From an uncultured Oscillospiraceae bacterium (GTDB lineage: Bacteria > Bacillota > Clostridia > Oscillospirales > Oscillospiraceae), in NCBI GenBank assembly GCA_905234575.1, contig CAJOIG010000069.1:1-8081 (forward strand): a stretch of DNA of 8,081 bases, in the 5' to 3' direction. Positions 1-5,254 of the stretch are shown here, one piece after another. Numbering within the stretch: the first letter of the stretch is position 1; each line of letters starts with the position of its first letter. The position numbers were made by a program, and so were the translations under genes. Under the pieces are notes generated by a model that was not told the DNA's origin, did no database searches, and was given only the letters and a program-made list of their open reading frames with translations.

Positions 1-1468
1 TGTCCGCGTCGTTCATGTAGAACCAGAGGTTCCCCATCTGGCACTCGCTGACGACGAAGCCCATCTGGATCGCGACGCTCTCGCCGGGGGCGAGGTCCGT
101 GATCTCGTTGCCGCCGTTCGACCCATCCCAGCGCAGGTCCCAATAGCGCATATCCTCCAGGCGTCCGCCGCCTGTGCACCAGCTTTCGTCGTATTCGATG
201 GCGGGGTCCTCGGGTTCCGGTTTCGTGACGGCCCAGCCGTCCGCCGTCTGCGCGATGGACAGCAGCCGCCCGTTGTAACCCGCCTCCTCGATGGTGTGGT
301 CCGTGTTGTTTGTGACCTCTACCGTCACCGCCACCATGTAGAGCTGCTGGTCCGGCAGCGTCGCCACCGTGGTGACGCCGGGCGTGTTCACGCCGTCGCC
401 GTACACGACGAAGTCGTAGTCCGCCTTGGGGAGCTTTCCGTTTTCGTCCACGCGGCTGGCCCAGTCGAGATCGAGGTATTTCGTGTCCCGCAGAGCGCTG
501 TAGTCGTCCCGGACGGAGACGTCCGTCACCGTCACGTCGAGGTCGGTGAAGCCGGCAAACCGTCCGTCCCTGTGTTCGGCGAAGGTCACGGCAAAGCTCT
601 CGCCGATCTCGTGGGCGTCCGCCATATTGTTTTTAACAGCCCGGTTTGCCGGGTCCCGCTCGGCCCACGCGGCCTCCGTCGCCGCCTGGTCCTCCGGCGT
701 GACCTCGTCCGCCGTGTTCACATACACGCCCGTGGCAATGAAATTCGCCGCGTCAAGATAGAGCTTTCCGTTGTATTCCAGATTCTCGGCGTCCATCGTC
801 CAGTTCCCGGCGGTAACGGCGAGGTTTTCCGCGAATTTTACGGCGTCGCCGCGCGTCACGTTTGCGCCGATGTACATCGTCAGGACGGCGTTGAATTCGG
901 GGTACGAGATGTACATCCGCTGATTGAAGCCGTCGTCAAACGAGCGTTTGACATACACGGCCTCATGCCCGTTGACCGTGAGGCTTTCCTGGCTCTCTGC
1001 GTCGGTCACCACATCACAGAAGGTGGCGTTTCCGGCGTTCAGCGGCGAAGAGCCCAGCGAGAAGCCGCCGCGCCAGCCGTCCTCGGGCCAGTCCCATTTG
1101 AGGGTCTCGCCGGGGGCGTTTTCCATGCCCTCGGGCAGCCATCCGGCGGTCATCTCCAGACCGTGGAAGGCCGCGTCGGCTGTCTCGCCGGAAAAGGCCA
1201 CCGCGCCGGGAGCGGTCCCCTCCTCCGCGACGCTGATCGCCACGGCGAGATCGCCCAGCCGGTCCGCCCGGAGCTTATAGCTCACCGCCGCAAGGGCCGT
1301 GCCCATGAGCAGCGCCGCCGCGAGCGCGATGAGAAGACCCGTCCGCACGGGACGGCGGTTGTTTGTTTTGTGTTCCTGTTCCCTTGCCATTTTCAGCACC
1401 TCCGTGATCGTGTCCTCGGAGGCGTGGAGCCGGGAAAAGGTCTCCTTATATAGCTGTTTGTCCGTCAT
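1..1468 (-). CDS. Probable anti-sigma / membrane sensor protein, C-terminus outside window (partial)
   Basis: This frame stays open for 489 codons from ATG 1468 to the window edge, so the C-terminus is missing. Residues 1-41 are charged and probably cytoplasmic. Residues 42-62 form one membrane segment rich in Ala and Leu. The remainder would lie outside the cell. Residues about 102-220 contain an LPEGM stretch and an NGHEAVYV stretch resembling DUF4367-type extracytoplasmic domains. Residues about 375-485 (VTVEVTNNTD, later LAPGESV) resemble DUF4352-like immunoglobulin-fold domains. Both assignments are by eye. The start overlaps the sigma factor gene by 23 bp and has GGAGG at 1478-1482, nine bases upstream, so translational coupling is likely. 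Position after an ECF sigma gene suggests its cytoplasmic N-terminus binds and inhibits that sigma factor. No zinc-type HxxxCxxC anti-sigma motif is visible, so the mechanism would be non-canonical. Frame and membrane topology are firm; the anti-sigma role is inferred. Confidence 0.75.
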   Translation of the reverse strand, partial: MTDKQLYKETFSRLHASEDTITEVLKMAREQEHKTNNRRPVRTGLLIALAAALLMGTALAAVSYKLRADRLGDLAVAISVAEEGTAPGAVAFSGETADAAFHGLEMTAGWLPEGMENAPGETLKWDWPEDGWRGGFSLGSSPLNAGNATFCDVVTDAESQESLTVNGHEAVYVKRSFDDGFNQRMYISYPEFNAVLTMYIGANVTRGDAVKFAENLAVTAGNWTMDAENLEYNGKLYLDAANFIATGVYVNTADEVTPEDQAATEAAWAERDPANRAVKNNMADAHEIGESFAVTFAEHRDGRFAGFTDLDVTVTDVSVRDDYSALRDTKYLDLDWASRVDENGKLPKADYDFVVYGDGVNTPGVTTVATLPDQQLYMVAVTVEVTNNTDHTIEEAGYNGRLLSIAQTADGWAVTKPEPEDPAIEYDESWCTGGGRLEDMRYWDLRWDGSNGGNEITDLAPGESVAIQMGFVVSECQMGNLWFYMNDAD

Positions 1469-1955
1469 AATCGTCCGCCTCCGTCAGCATGGTCCTGAGT
1501 TTTTCCCGTCCGCGCGCGAGGTGCGTGCGCACCGTGGCCTCCGGCATCCCCAGAAGCTCCGCGATCTCCGCCGTGGCGTACCCCTCGTAATAAAAGAGGT
1601 AGATCGCCGCGCGGTATTTCGGCGGCAGCTTCATCACGGTCTCCAGAAGCTCCGTATGCTCCGGCGTGGGCAGGGCCAGGGTGTTCGCATAGTCCGCGAT
1701 GTCTTCCGTCCTACGCCAGGGCGAGCGGAGCGCCGACTTGCACTCATTGATCGTGACGCGGATGAGCCAGTGCTTGCAATGGGCTTCGCTTTCGAAAGCC
1801 CCGTCGTATCGGTAGAGCTTCAGCAGCACGTTCTGCGTGACGTCGTCGGCGTCGGCCCGGCTCTTGAGGTAACTGAAGGCCAGGCGGAAGACCGTATCCA
1901 TGTACCGGCGCGCGGTCTCGGTGAAAATCTCGTTCGATCTCATGTTGATCCCCAT
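1446..1955 (-). CDS. ECF-family RNA polymerase sigma factor (sigma-70 region 2 and 4)
   Basis: The 169-aa protein has the two-domain layout of extracytoplasmic-function sigma factors. Region 2 spans about residues 14-80, with DADDVTQNVLLKLYR (35-49) in the core-binding and -10-recognition part. Region 4 spans about 100-157, with LPPKYRAAIYLFYYEGY followed by the helix-turn-helix AEIAELLGMPEATVRTHLARG that reads the -35 element. It would direct RNA polymerase to a stress regulon under control of the membrane protein encoded next. Two starts are possible: ATG 1955 has no Shine-Dalgarno sequence, whereas ATG 1943 (residue 5) has a weak GGGGA five bases upstream, so the real protein may be 165 aa. 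Its stop lies 23 bp inside the following gene. A SigW-like promoter just upstream suggests it transcribes its own operon. The family call is firm; the signal and regulon are unknown. Confidence 0.93.
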   Translation of the reverse strand: MGINMRSNEIFTETARRYMDTVFRLAFSYLKSRADADDVTQNVLLKLYRYDGAFESEAHCKHWLIRVTINECKSALRSPWRRTEDIADYANTLALPTPEHTELLETVMKLPPKYRAAIYLFYYEGYATAEIAELLGMPEATVRTHLARGREKLRTMLTEADDYDGQTAI

Positions 1956-1971
1956 GCGTATGTTGTTATTG

Positions 1972-1983
1972 GAAGGGCCCTTC
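1972..1983. repeat. Perfect 12-bp palindrome in the sigma factor leader
   Basis: GAAGGGCCCTTC reads the same on both strands and sits at the predicted transcription start of the sigma operon, between its promoter and its start codon. It could be an operator or a short 5' hairpin (4-bp stem, 4-nt loop). A 12-bp GC-rich palindrome can also occur by chance, so no role is claimed. Confidence 0.4.
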
Positions 1984-1989
1984 GATGGG

Positions 1990-2018
1990 AATACGCGCGG
2001 ACGGCGGGAAATGTTTCA
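1990..2018 (-). promoter_or_regulatory. Predicted ECF-type (SigW-like) promoter for the sigma factor operon
   Basis: On the minus strand TGAAAC (2018-2013) is followed by ATTT, a 17-base total spacer, and CGTATT (1995-1990). Bacillus SigW-type promoters have TGAAAC, a T-rich block, and CGTA at about 16-17 bases, so the match is good. The start site would fall near 1983, leaving a leader of about 28-40 nt before the sigma gene. An ECF promoter in front of an ECF sigma gene is the usual sign of autoregulation. Confidence 0.65.
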
Positions 2019-2038
2019 AAGGGTGGAAAGAAAAGTGT

Positions 2039-2067
2039 TTGCGTTTGGTCGGGGAATGTGCTATTCT
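2039..2067 (+). promoter_or_regulatory. Predicted sigma-A promoter (extended -10) for the toxin mRNA
   Basis: TTGCGT (2039-2044), a 17-bp spacer and TATTCT (2062-2067) form a housekeeping promoter. A TG at 2059-2060 one base before the -10 gives an extended -10 element. The upstream bases 2019-2034 are purine and A rich. Transcription would start near 2074, giving a leader of about 100 nt before the toxin start codon, a long leader of the kind seen in type I toxin mRNAs. Confidence 0.7.
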
Positions 2068-2073
2068 GCAGGC

Positions 2074-2176
2074 AAGCCATGCAAATGGCCTGCGCTGCCG
2101 AAGCTGCGGTCGGCCCTTCGCTTTTTGGACGGGGGGCAGCTTTTTGTCCTCCGATCTTATGAGAGGAGGGCTGCCC
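2074..2176 (+). promoter_or_regulatory. Structured toxin-mRNA leader that can hide the Shine-Dalgarno sequence
   Basis: Several perfect short stems lie in this leader. GCCAT/ATGGC (2076-2080 with 2085-2089) closes a GCAA tetraloop at the 5' end. GCCGA/TCGGC pairs 2097-2101 with 2110-2114. The key structure is GGGCAGC (2134-2140) with GCTGCCC (2170-2176), enclosing CCTCC (2148-2152) paired with GGAGG (2165-2169). This buries the strong ribosome site AGGAGG (2164-2169), seven bases before the ATG. Competing pairings would release it: GCTGCC (2094-2099) or AAGCTGC (2101-2107) with the same anti-Shine-Dalgarno-side strand around 2135-2142. Such sequestration is typical of type I toxin mRNAs. The complementarities are seen directly; the folding is inferred. 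Confidence 0.65.
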
Positions 2177-2260
2177 ATGAGCACGATGGAAGTGTTGACG
2201 CTTTTTCTTGTACTTATCGGCATTTGCAATCTGTTTATTCAGATATACAAAAAGAAGTGA
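2177..2260 (+). CDS. Small hydrophobic type I toxin-like peptide (putative holin-like toxin family)
   Basis: This 27-aa peptide begins MSTMEVLTLF, has one membrane-spanning stretch at about residues 5-23, and ends IYKKK. The M-S/T-x-x-E-x-L-T start, single hydrophobic helix and lysine tail match the putative holin-like toxin (Hol_Tox) peptides of Firmicutes, relatives in concept of TxpA, BsrG and Fst, which insert in the membrane and damage it when over-made. The start is supported by AGGAGG at 2164-2169. The gene is short but fully equipped: its own sigma-A promoter about 110 bp upstream, a leader able to mask its ribosome site, a terminator about 50 bp after the stop, and a predicted antisense RNA across its 3' end. 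It is alone on the plus strand in a gap between minus-strand genes. Toxicity itself is inferred from family resemblance. It might also be a benign small membrane protein. Confidence 0.78.
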   Translation: MSTMEVLTLFLVLIGICNLFIQIYKKK

Positions 2261-2294
2261 CCGCCGGGACCCTGGCAAGTTCGACGATCACTTC
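2249..2294 (-). terminator. Intrinsic terminator of the antisense RNA, overlapping the toxin stop codon
   Basis: On the minus strand GAAGTGATCG (2294-2285) pairs with CGGTCACTTC (2263-2254) through ten pairs, one a U-G wobble, followed by TTTTT (2253-2249). The same arms on the plus strand contain a C-A mismatch, so the hairpin is better formed in the minus-strand RNA, supporting its direction. It may also stop read-through from the upstream metallo-hydrolase operon, for which no nearer terminator is visible. Confidence 0.75.
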
Positions 2295-2308
2295 AAGGAC
2301 ATGTAAGG

Positions 2309-2335
2309 GCTGACCGTTTCCGGCAGCGCTTTTTT
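2309..2335 (+). terminator. Intrinsic terminator of the toxin mRNA
   Basis: GCTG-A-CCG (2309-2316) pairs with CGGCAGC (2321-2327) around a TTTC loop, with one bulged A, followed by GC and six T residues (2330-2335). It lies 48 bp after the toxin stop codon and defines a toxin mRNA of about 260 nt. Confidence 0.75.
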
Positions 2336-2343
2336 GTGTTTTC

Positions 2344-2372
2344 AGTATAAACGTCCGAGCGGAAAAAGTCAA
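2344..2372 (-). promoter_or_regulatory. Strong sigma-A promoter for the antisense RNA
   Basis: On the minus strand TTGACT (2372-2367), a 17-base spacer and TATACT (2349-2344) each differ from the sigma-A consensus hexamers by one base. It begins about 20 bp after the stop of the metallo-hydrolase gene and points into the toxin gene, with no coding frame downstream that it could serve. It looks stronger than the toxin promoter, as expected if the antitoxin RNA must be in excess. Confidence 0.82.
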
Positions 2373-2392
2373 GGCGTCAGCGAAACAAAGTC

Positions 2393-4009
2393 TCACCGCT
2401 CCGCCCAGGAGCGCCACTTGTCCGCGAGGGAATTGATCTGTCCCGTGAGCTTCGAGAGCTCCTTGTTCGGGATGCCGCGCAGGCTCCGGGCCAGGGCGGT
2501 GAGCTTTTCGCAGGCGGCGAGAAGGGCCTCGAAGGCGTCGTAGGCCCGTCCGGCCTTGGCCTTGACCTTCTCCACGGGGATCCCCTCGGGCTCGGAGAGC
2601 CAGACGCCCGCCAGCAGGTCGAACTCCGCGCCGCTGTAGGGCACGCCGACGTTCATGCCGTGCTCGTCCCGCAGGAGGGCGGCGTAGGACTCCGCGACGG
2701 CGGCCTCGCCGTGGTTCACGAACACCATGGCGGGCTTTTCCTTGAAGGCCGTGATCCAGCGGAGCAGGCCGTCCCGGTCGGCGTGGCCGCTCTTGCCGGG
2801 CAGGAAGGCGACCTCCGCCTTCACGGAGATGTCCTCGCCGAAGATTTTGAGGTCCTTCGCGCCGTCGAGGATGCGCCGTCCCGTGGTGCCGACGGCCTGA
2901 TAGCCCACGAAGAGGACCGTGCACTCCGGCCGCCAGAGGTTGTGCTTGAGGTGGTGCCGGATGCGCCCGGCCTCGCACATGCCGGAGGCCGACAGGATGA
3001 CCTTGGGGGTCTTGTCGAAGTTGATCTGCTTCGACTCCTCGCTGCTGACGGAGAGCTTTACGCCGGGACTCATGAGGGGGTTCACGCCCCGGTCCAGCAG
3101 GGCGCGGGCGTCGTCGTCGAAGTAGGACCGCTCGCACTGGAGGAAGATGCCCGTGGCCTCGTTCGCGAGGGGAGAGTCCACATAGATGGGGAAATCCCCG
3201 TGCCCGTGGACCAGGCCCTGCTCCTGGATGATCCGCAGGAAATAGAGCATCTCCTGGGTGCGGCCCACGGCGAAGGACGGGATGACCACGTTGCCGCCCC
3301 GGTCCAGGGTGCGCTGGACGACGTCCGCCAGGAACTCCACGTTGTTTTTGGGGCCGCGCTCGTGCAGGCGGTCGCCATAGGTGGATTCGGTGAGGACATA
3401 GTCCGCCTCGTCGATATACTGCGGGTCCTTGATGAGGGGCTGGTCGAGGTTCCCGATGTCGCCGGAGAAGACGACCTTTTTCGTGATGCCGCCCTCGGTG
3501 AGCCAGACCTCGATGCTGGCCGAGCCGAGAAGGTGCCCGGCGTCCGTGAAGCGCACGACGACGCCCTCCTCGACCTGCACCTCCTCGCCGTAGGAGCAGG
3601 GGCGCAGGTGGGCGATGGCGGCCTCGGCGTCGTTCAGATCATACAGGGGAGCCACGCCCGTGCCGCCGGCGCGCCTGGCCTTGCGGGAGAGCCATTCCGC
3701 GTCGGACTCCTGGATGTGGGCGCAGTCGCGCAGCATGATCTCGCAGAGGTGGCAGGTGGCGTCCGTGGCGACCACGGGGCCGTCGTAGCCGTTTTTGTAC
3801 AGCAGCGGGATGCGGCCGGAGTGGTCGATGTGGGCGTGGGTCAGCAGCACGAAGCAGAGCTCCGATTCCGGGATGGGCAGGGGCGCGTTCTGATAGACGT
3901 CCTCCCCCTGCTCCAGGCCGCAGTCCACGAGCCCGTACTTCCCGCCGATCTCGATGAGGGTGCAGCTTCCCGTGACCTCGTGGGTCGCGCCGAGAAATGT
4001 CAGCTTCAT
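2393..4009 (-). CDS. MBL-fold / beta-CASP metallo-hydrolase with RNA-specificity domain (probable RNase)
   Basis: The 538-aa protein carries the metallo-beta-lactamase zinc motifs HAHIDH (58-63), H159 in DAGHLLGS, and D184 in FSGDIG. Beta-CASP elements follow: E208 in TESTYGD, a block near GRIRHHLKHN (about 348-357), SGHAD (H409) and VNHGE (H433), the last two in the zinc-dependent RNA-specificity region. These are features of CPSF73/TTHA0252-type nucleases that cut or trim RNA in the cytoplasm. It differs from RNase J in its N-terminus and has a C-terminal tail of about 70 residues (470-538), largely helical and basic. The start is set by AAGGAGG at 4018-4024, eight bases upstream, which overlaps the stop codon of the peptidase gene 13 nt away, so the two are co-transcribed. 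Fold and metal site are firm; RNA as substrate is inferred from the family, and its cellular target is unknown. Confidence 0.92.
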   Translation of the reverse strand: MKLTFLGATHEVTGSCTLIEIGGKYGLVDCGLEQGEDVYQNAPLPIPESELCFVLLTHAHIDHSGRIPLLYKNGYDGPVVATDATCHLCEIMLRDCAHIQESDAEWLSRKARRAGGTGVAPLYDLNDAEAAIAHLRPCSYGEEVQVEEGVVVRFTDAGHLLGSASIEVWLTEGGITKKVVFSGDIGNLDQPLIKDPQYIDEADYVLTESTYGDRLHERGPKNNVEFLADVVQRTLDRGGNVVIPSFAVGRTQEMLYFLRIIQEQGLVHGHGDFPIYVDSPLANEATGIFLQCERSYFDDDARALLDRGVNPLMSPGVKLSVSSEESKQINFDKTPKVILSASGMCEAGRIRHHLKHNLWRPECTVLFVGYQAVGTTGRRILDGAKDLKIFGEDISVKAEVAFLPGKSGHADRDGLLRWITAFKEKPAMVFVNHGEAAVAESYAALLRDEHGMNVGVPYSGAEFDLLAGVWLSEPEGIPVEKVKAKAGRAYDAFEALLAACEKLTALARSLRGIPNKELSKLTGQINSLADKWRSWAER

Positions 4010-4022
4010 GGTTCGTTCCTCC

Positions 4023-5243
4023 TTAGCGGGCGAAGGCCCGGATGAGCTCCGTGAGAATGTCGGTCATTTTGTCCATGCGCTGGACGGTGATGTGCTCGTA
4101 GGGTCCGTGGAAGCCGAAGCCGCCGGTGCCCAGGTTCGGGCAGGGCAGGCCCCGGAAGGACAACTGGGACCCGTCCGTGCCGCCGCGGATGGGGCGGTAC
4201 ACGGGGTCGAGGCCCGCGGCCCGGACGGCCTCCTCGGCCTTCTCCAATGCCTCGGGGCAGTTTTTGAGGACCTCCGCCATGTTGTAGTACTGGTCCCGGA
4301 GGGTCAGCACCGCCGTGCCGGGGCCGTATTTCCCGTTCAGAGCCGCCTCGATGGCGCGCATCCGCTCCTTCCGGGCCTCGAATTTCGCCCGGTCGTGGTC
4401 GCGGAGAATATAGGAGAGCTCCGCGCGGCCCACGTCCGCCCGCAGGTCGCACAGATGATAGAAGCCCTCGCGGTCCTCCGTCGTTCCCGGGGTCTCGTCC
4501 GCCGGGAGCATGCCGATGAGCTCCGCCGCCAGCAGGGCGGCGTTTCGCATGATCCCCTTGGCGGAGCCGGGATGCACCTCCACGCCCCGGAGGGTCCATT
4601 TCGCGGCGGCGGCGTTGAAGGTCTCGTTTTCGATCTCGGAGAGGTCCCCGCCGTCCACGGTGTAGCCGATCTTCGCGCCGAAGCGGTCCAAATCCAGAAG
4701 GGCTGCCCCGTGGCCGATCTCCTCGTCCGGCGTGAAGCAGAGGGACACGGGCCCGTGGGGGATTCCCTCGGTCATGACCCGCTCGACGGCCGCCAAAATC
4801 TCCGCGACGCCGGCTTTGTCGTCCGCGCCGAGGACGGTGGTCCCGTCCGTCACGATGAGGTCCTGGCCCGCGAGGTCCGGCAGGTGCGGGAACATCGCCG
4901 GGGACAGGGTGAGCCCGGAGGAGCCCAGGGGCACGTCCCCGCCGTCGTAGTTCGGAACGAGGGTCGGGCGGACGACGCCGTCCTCCGGCACGGGCACCGT
5001 GTCGATGTGGGCGATGAGGCCGATGGGGGTGCGGTCCTCGTACCCCGGCGTCGCCGGGAGCTTCCCATAGACGTAGGCGTGCTCGTCGGCGTAGACCTCC
5101 GCGAGGCCCATCGCGCGCATCTCCTCCGCGAGAAGCTCGGTCATTTGAAACTGCGCCTCCGTGGAGGGCGTTTTGTCCGCGGCGTTTTCGTCGCTGGGGG
5201 TCCGCAGAGCGGCGTACCGCATCAGGCGTTCGTAGGCTTTCAT
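4023..5243 (-). CDS. pepT: Peptidase T (M20B tripeptide aminopeptidase)
   Basis: The 406-aa length is close to the 408 aa of the Escherichia coli enzyme. Peptidase T removes the N-terminal residue from tripeptides in the cytoplasm, using two zinc ions. The metal ligands expected for the family are present at matching positions: H79 and D81 in AHIDTVP, D141 in GADDKAG, E174-E175 in TPDEEIG, D197 in YTVDGG, and H379 in GFGFHGPYEH. The dimerisation-domain HPG motif (224-226) and the GGTDGS motif (354-359) are also intact, so the enzyme should be active. The ATG at 5243 has AAGGAG (5251-5256) seven bases upstream, overlapping the EcfT stop codon. Its place behind ECF transporter genes suggests shared expression under nutrient demand, although peptides are not known substrates of ECF transporters. 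Confidence 0.95.
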   Translation of the reverse strand: MKAYERLMRYAALRTPSDENAADKTPSTEAQFQMTELLAEEMRAMGLAEVYADEHAYVYGKLPATPGYEDRTPIGLIAHIDTVPVPEDGVVRPTLVPNYDGGDVPLGSSGLTLSPAMFPHLPDLAGQDLIVTDGTTVLGADDKAGVAEILAAVERVMTEGIPHGPVSLCFTPDEEIGHGAALLDLDRFGAKIGYTVDGGDLSEIENETFNAAAAKWTLRGVEVHPGSAKGIMRNAALLAAELIGMLPADETPGTTEDREGFYHLCDLRADVGRAELSYILRDHDRAKFEARKERMRAIEAALNGKYGPGTAVLTLRDQYYNMAEVLKNCPEALEKAEEAVRAAGLDPVYRPIRGGTDGSQLSFRGLPCPNLGTGGFGFHGPYEHITVQRMDKMTDILTELIRAFAR

Positions 5244-5254
5244 AGAAGTTCTCC

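Larger units (their letters stand above)
2249..2337 (-). ncRNA. Predicted antisense RNA antitoxin (about 89 nt)
   Basis: A near-consensus minus-strand promoter predicts an RNA starting near 2337 and ending at the terminator at 2249-2253. The RNA would have a 5' stem-loop, GCTGCCG with CGG-T-CAGC around a GAAA tetraloop (2327-2309), a linker with the palindrome ACATGT (2304-2299), and the terminator hairpin. No reading frame of note is present. Nearly the whole RNA is complementary to the 3' part of the toxin mRNA: the last four codons, stop codon and 3' untranslated region. This 3'-overlap arrangement is that of txpA/RatA and bsrG/SR4 in Bacillus, where the RNA duplex is cut by RNase III. It does not reach the toxin ribosome site, so control would be by decay or by changing leader folding. 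Promoter and terminator are seen; the RNA is predicted. Confidence 0.72.

Noticed and set aside
296..2162. Long plus-strand open frames opposite the sigma/anti-sigma genes
   Set aside because: They are rich in Arg, Val, His and Ala, lack domains and ribosome sites, and lie opposite well-supported minus-strand genes. High GC leaves such frames open by chance.
2079..2162. A 27-codon leader frame starting at ATG 2079 and stopping just before the toxin ribosome site
   Set aside because: Its stop position would suit a hok/mok-like coupling, but it has only a weak AGG upstream, and its start lies within a stable predicted hairpin loop and stem. Not enough support to call it a gene.
1940..2278. Minus-strand frames of 87-112 codons overlapping the toxin gene
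   Set aside because: They have no ribosome site or domains, and they cross the sigma factor promoter and both toxin-region signals. The minus-strand signal here is better explained by a short antisense RNA.
2235..3137. A 300-codon minus-strand frame overlapping the metallo-hydrolase and the toxin 3' end
   Set aside because: It is the metallo-hydrolase gene read in another frame (Arg/Gly/Pro-rich) and runs through the antisense promoter.
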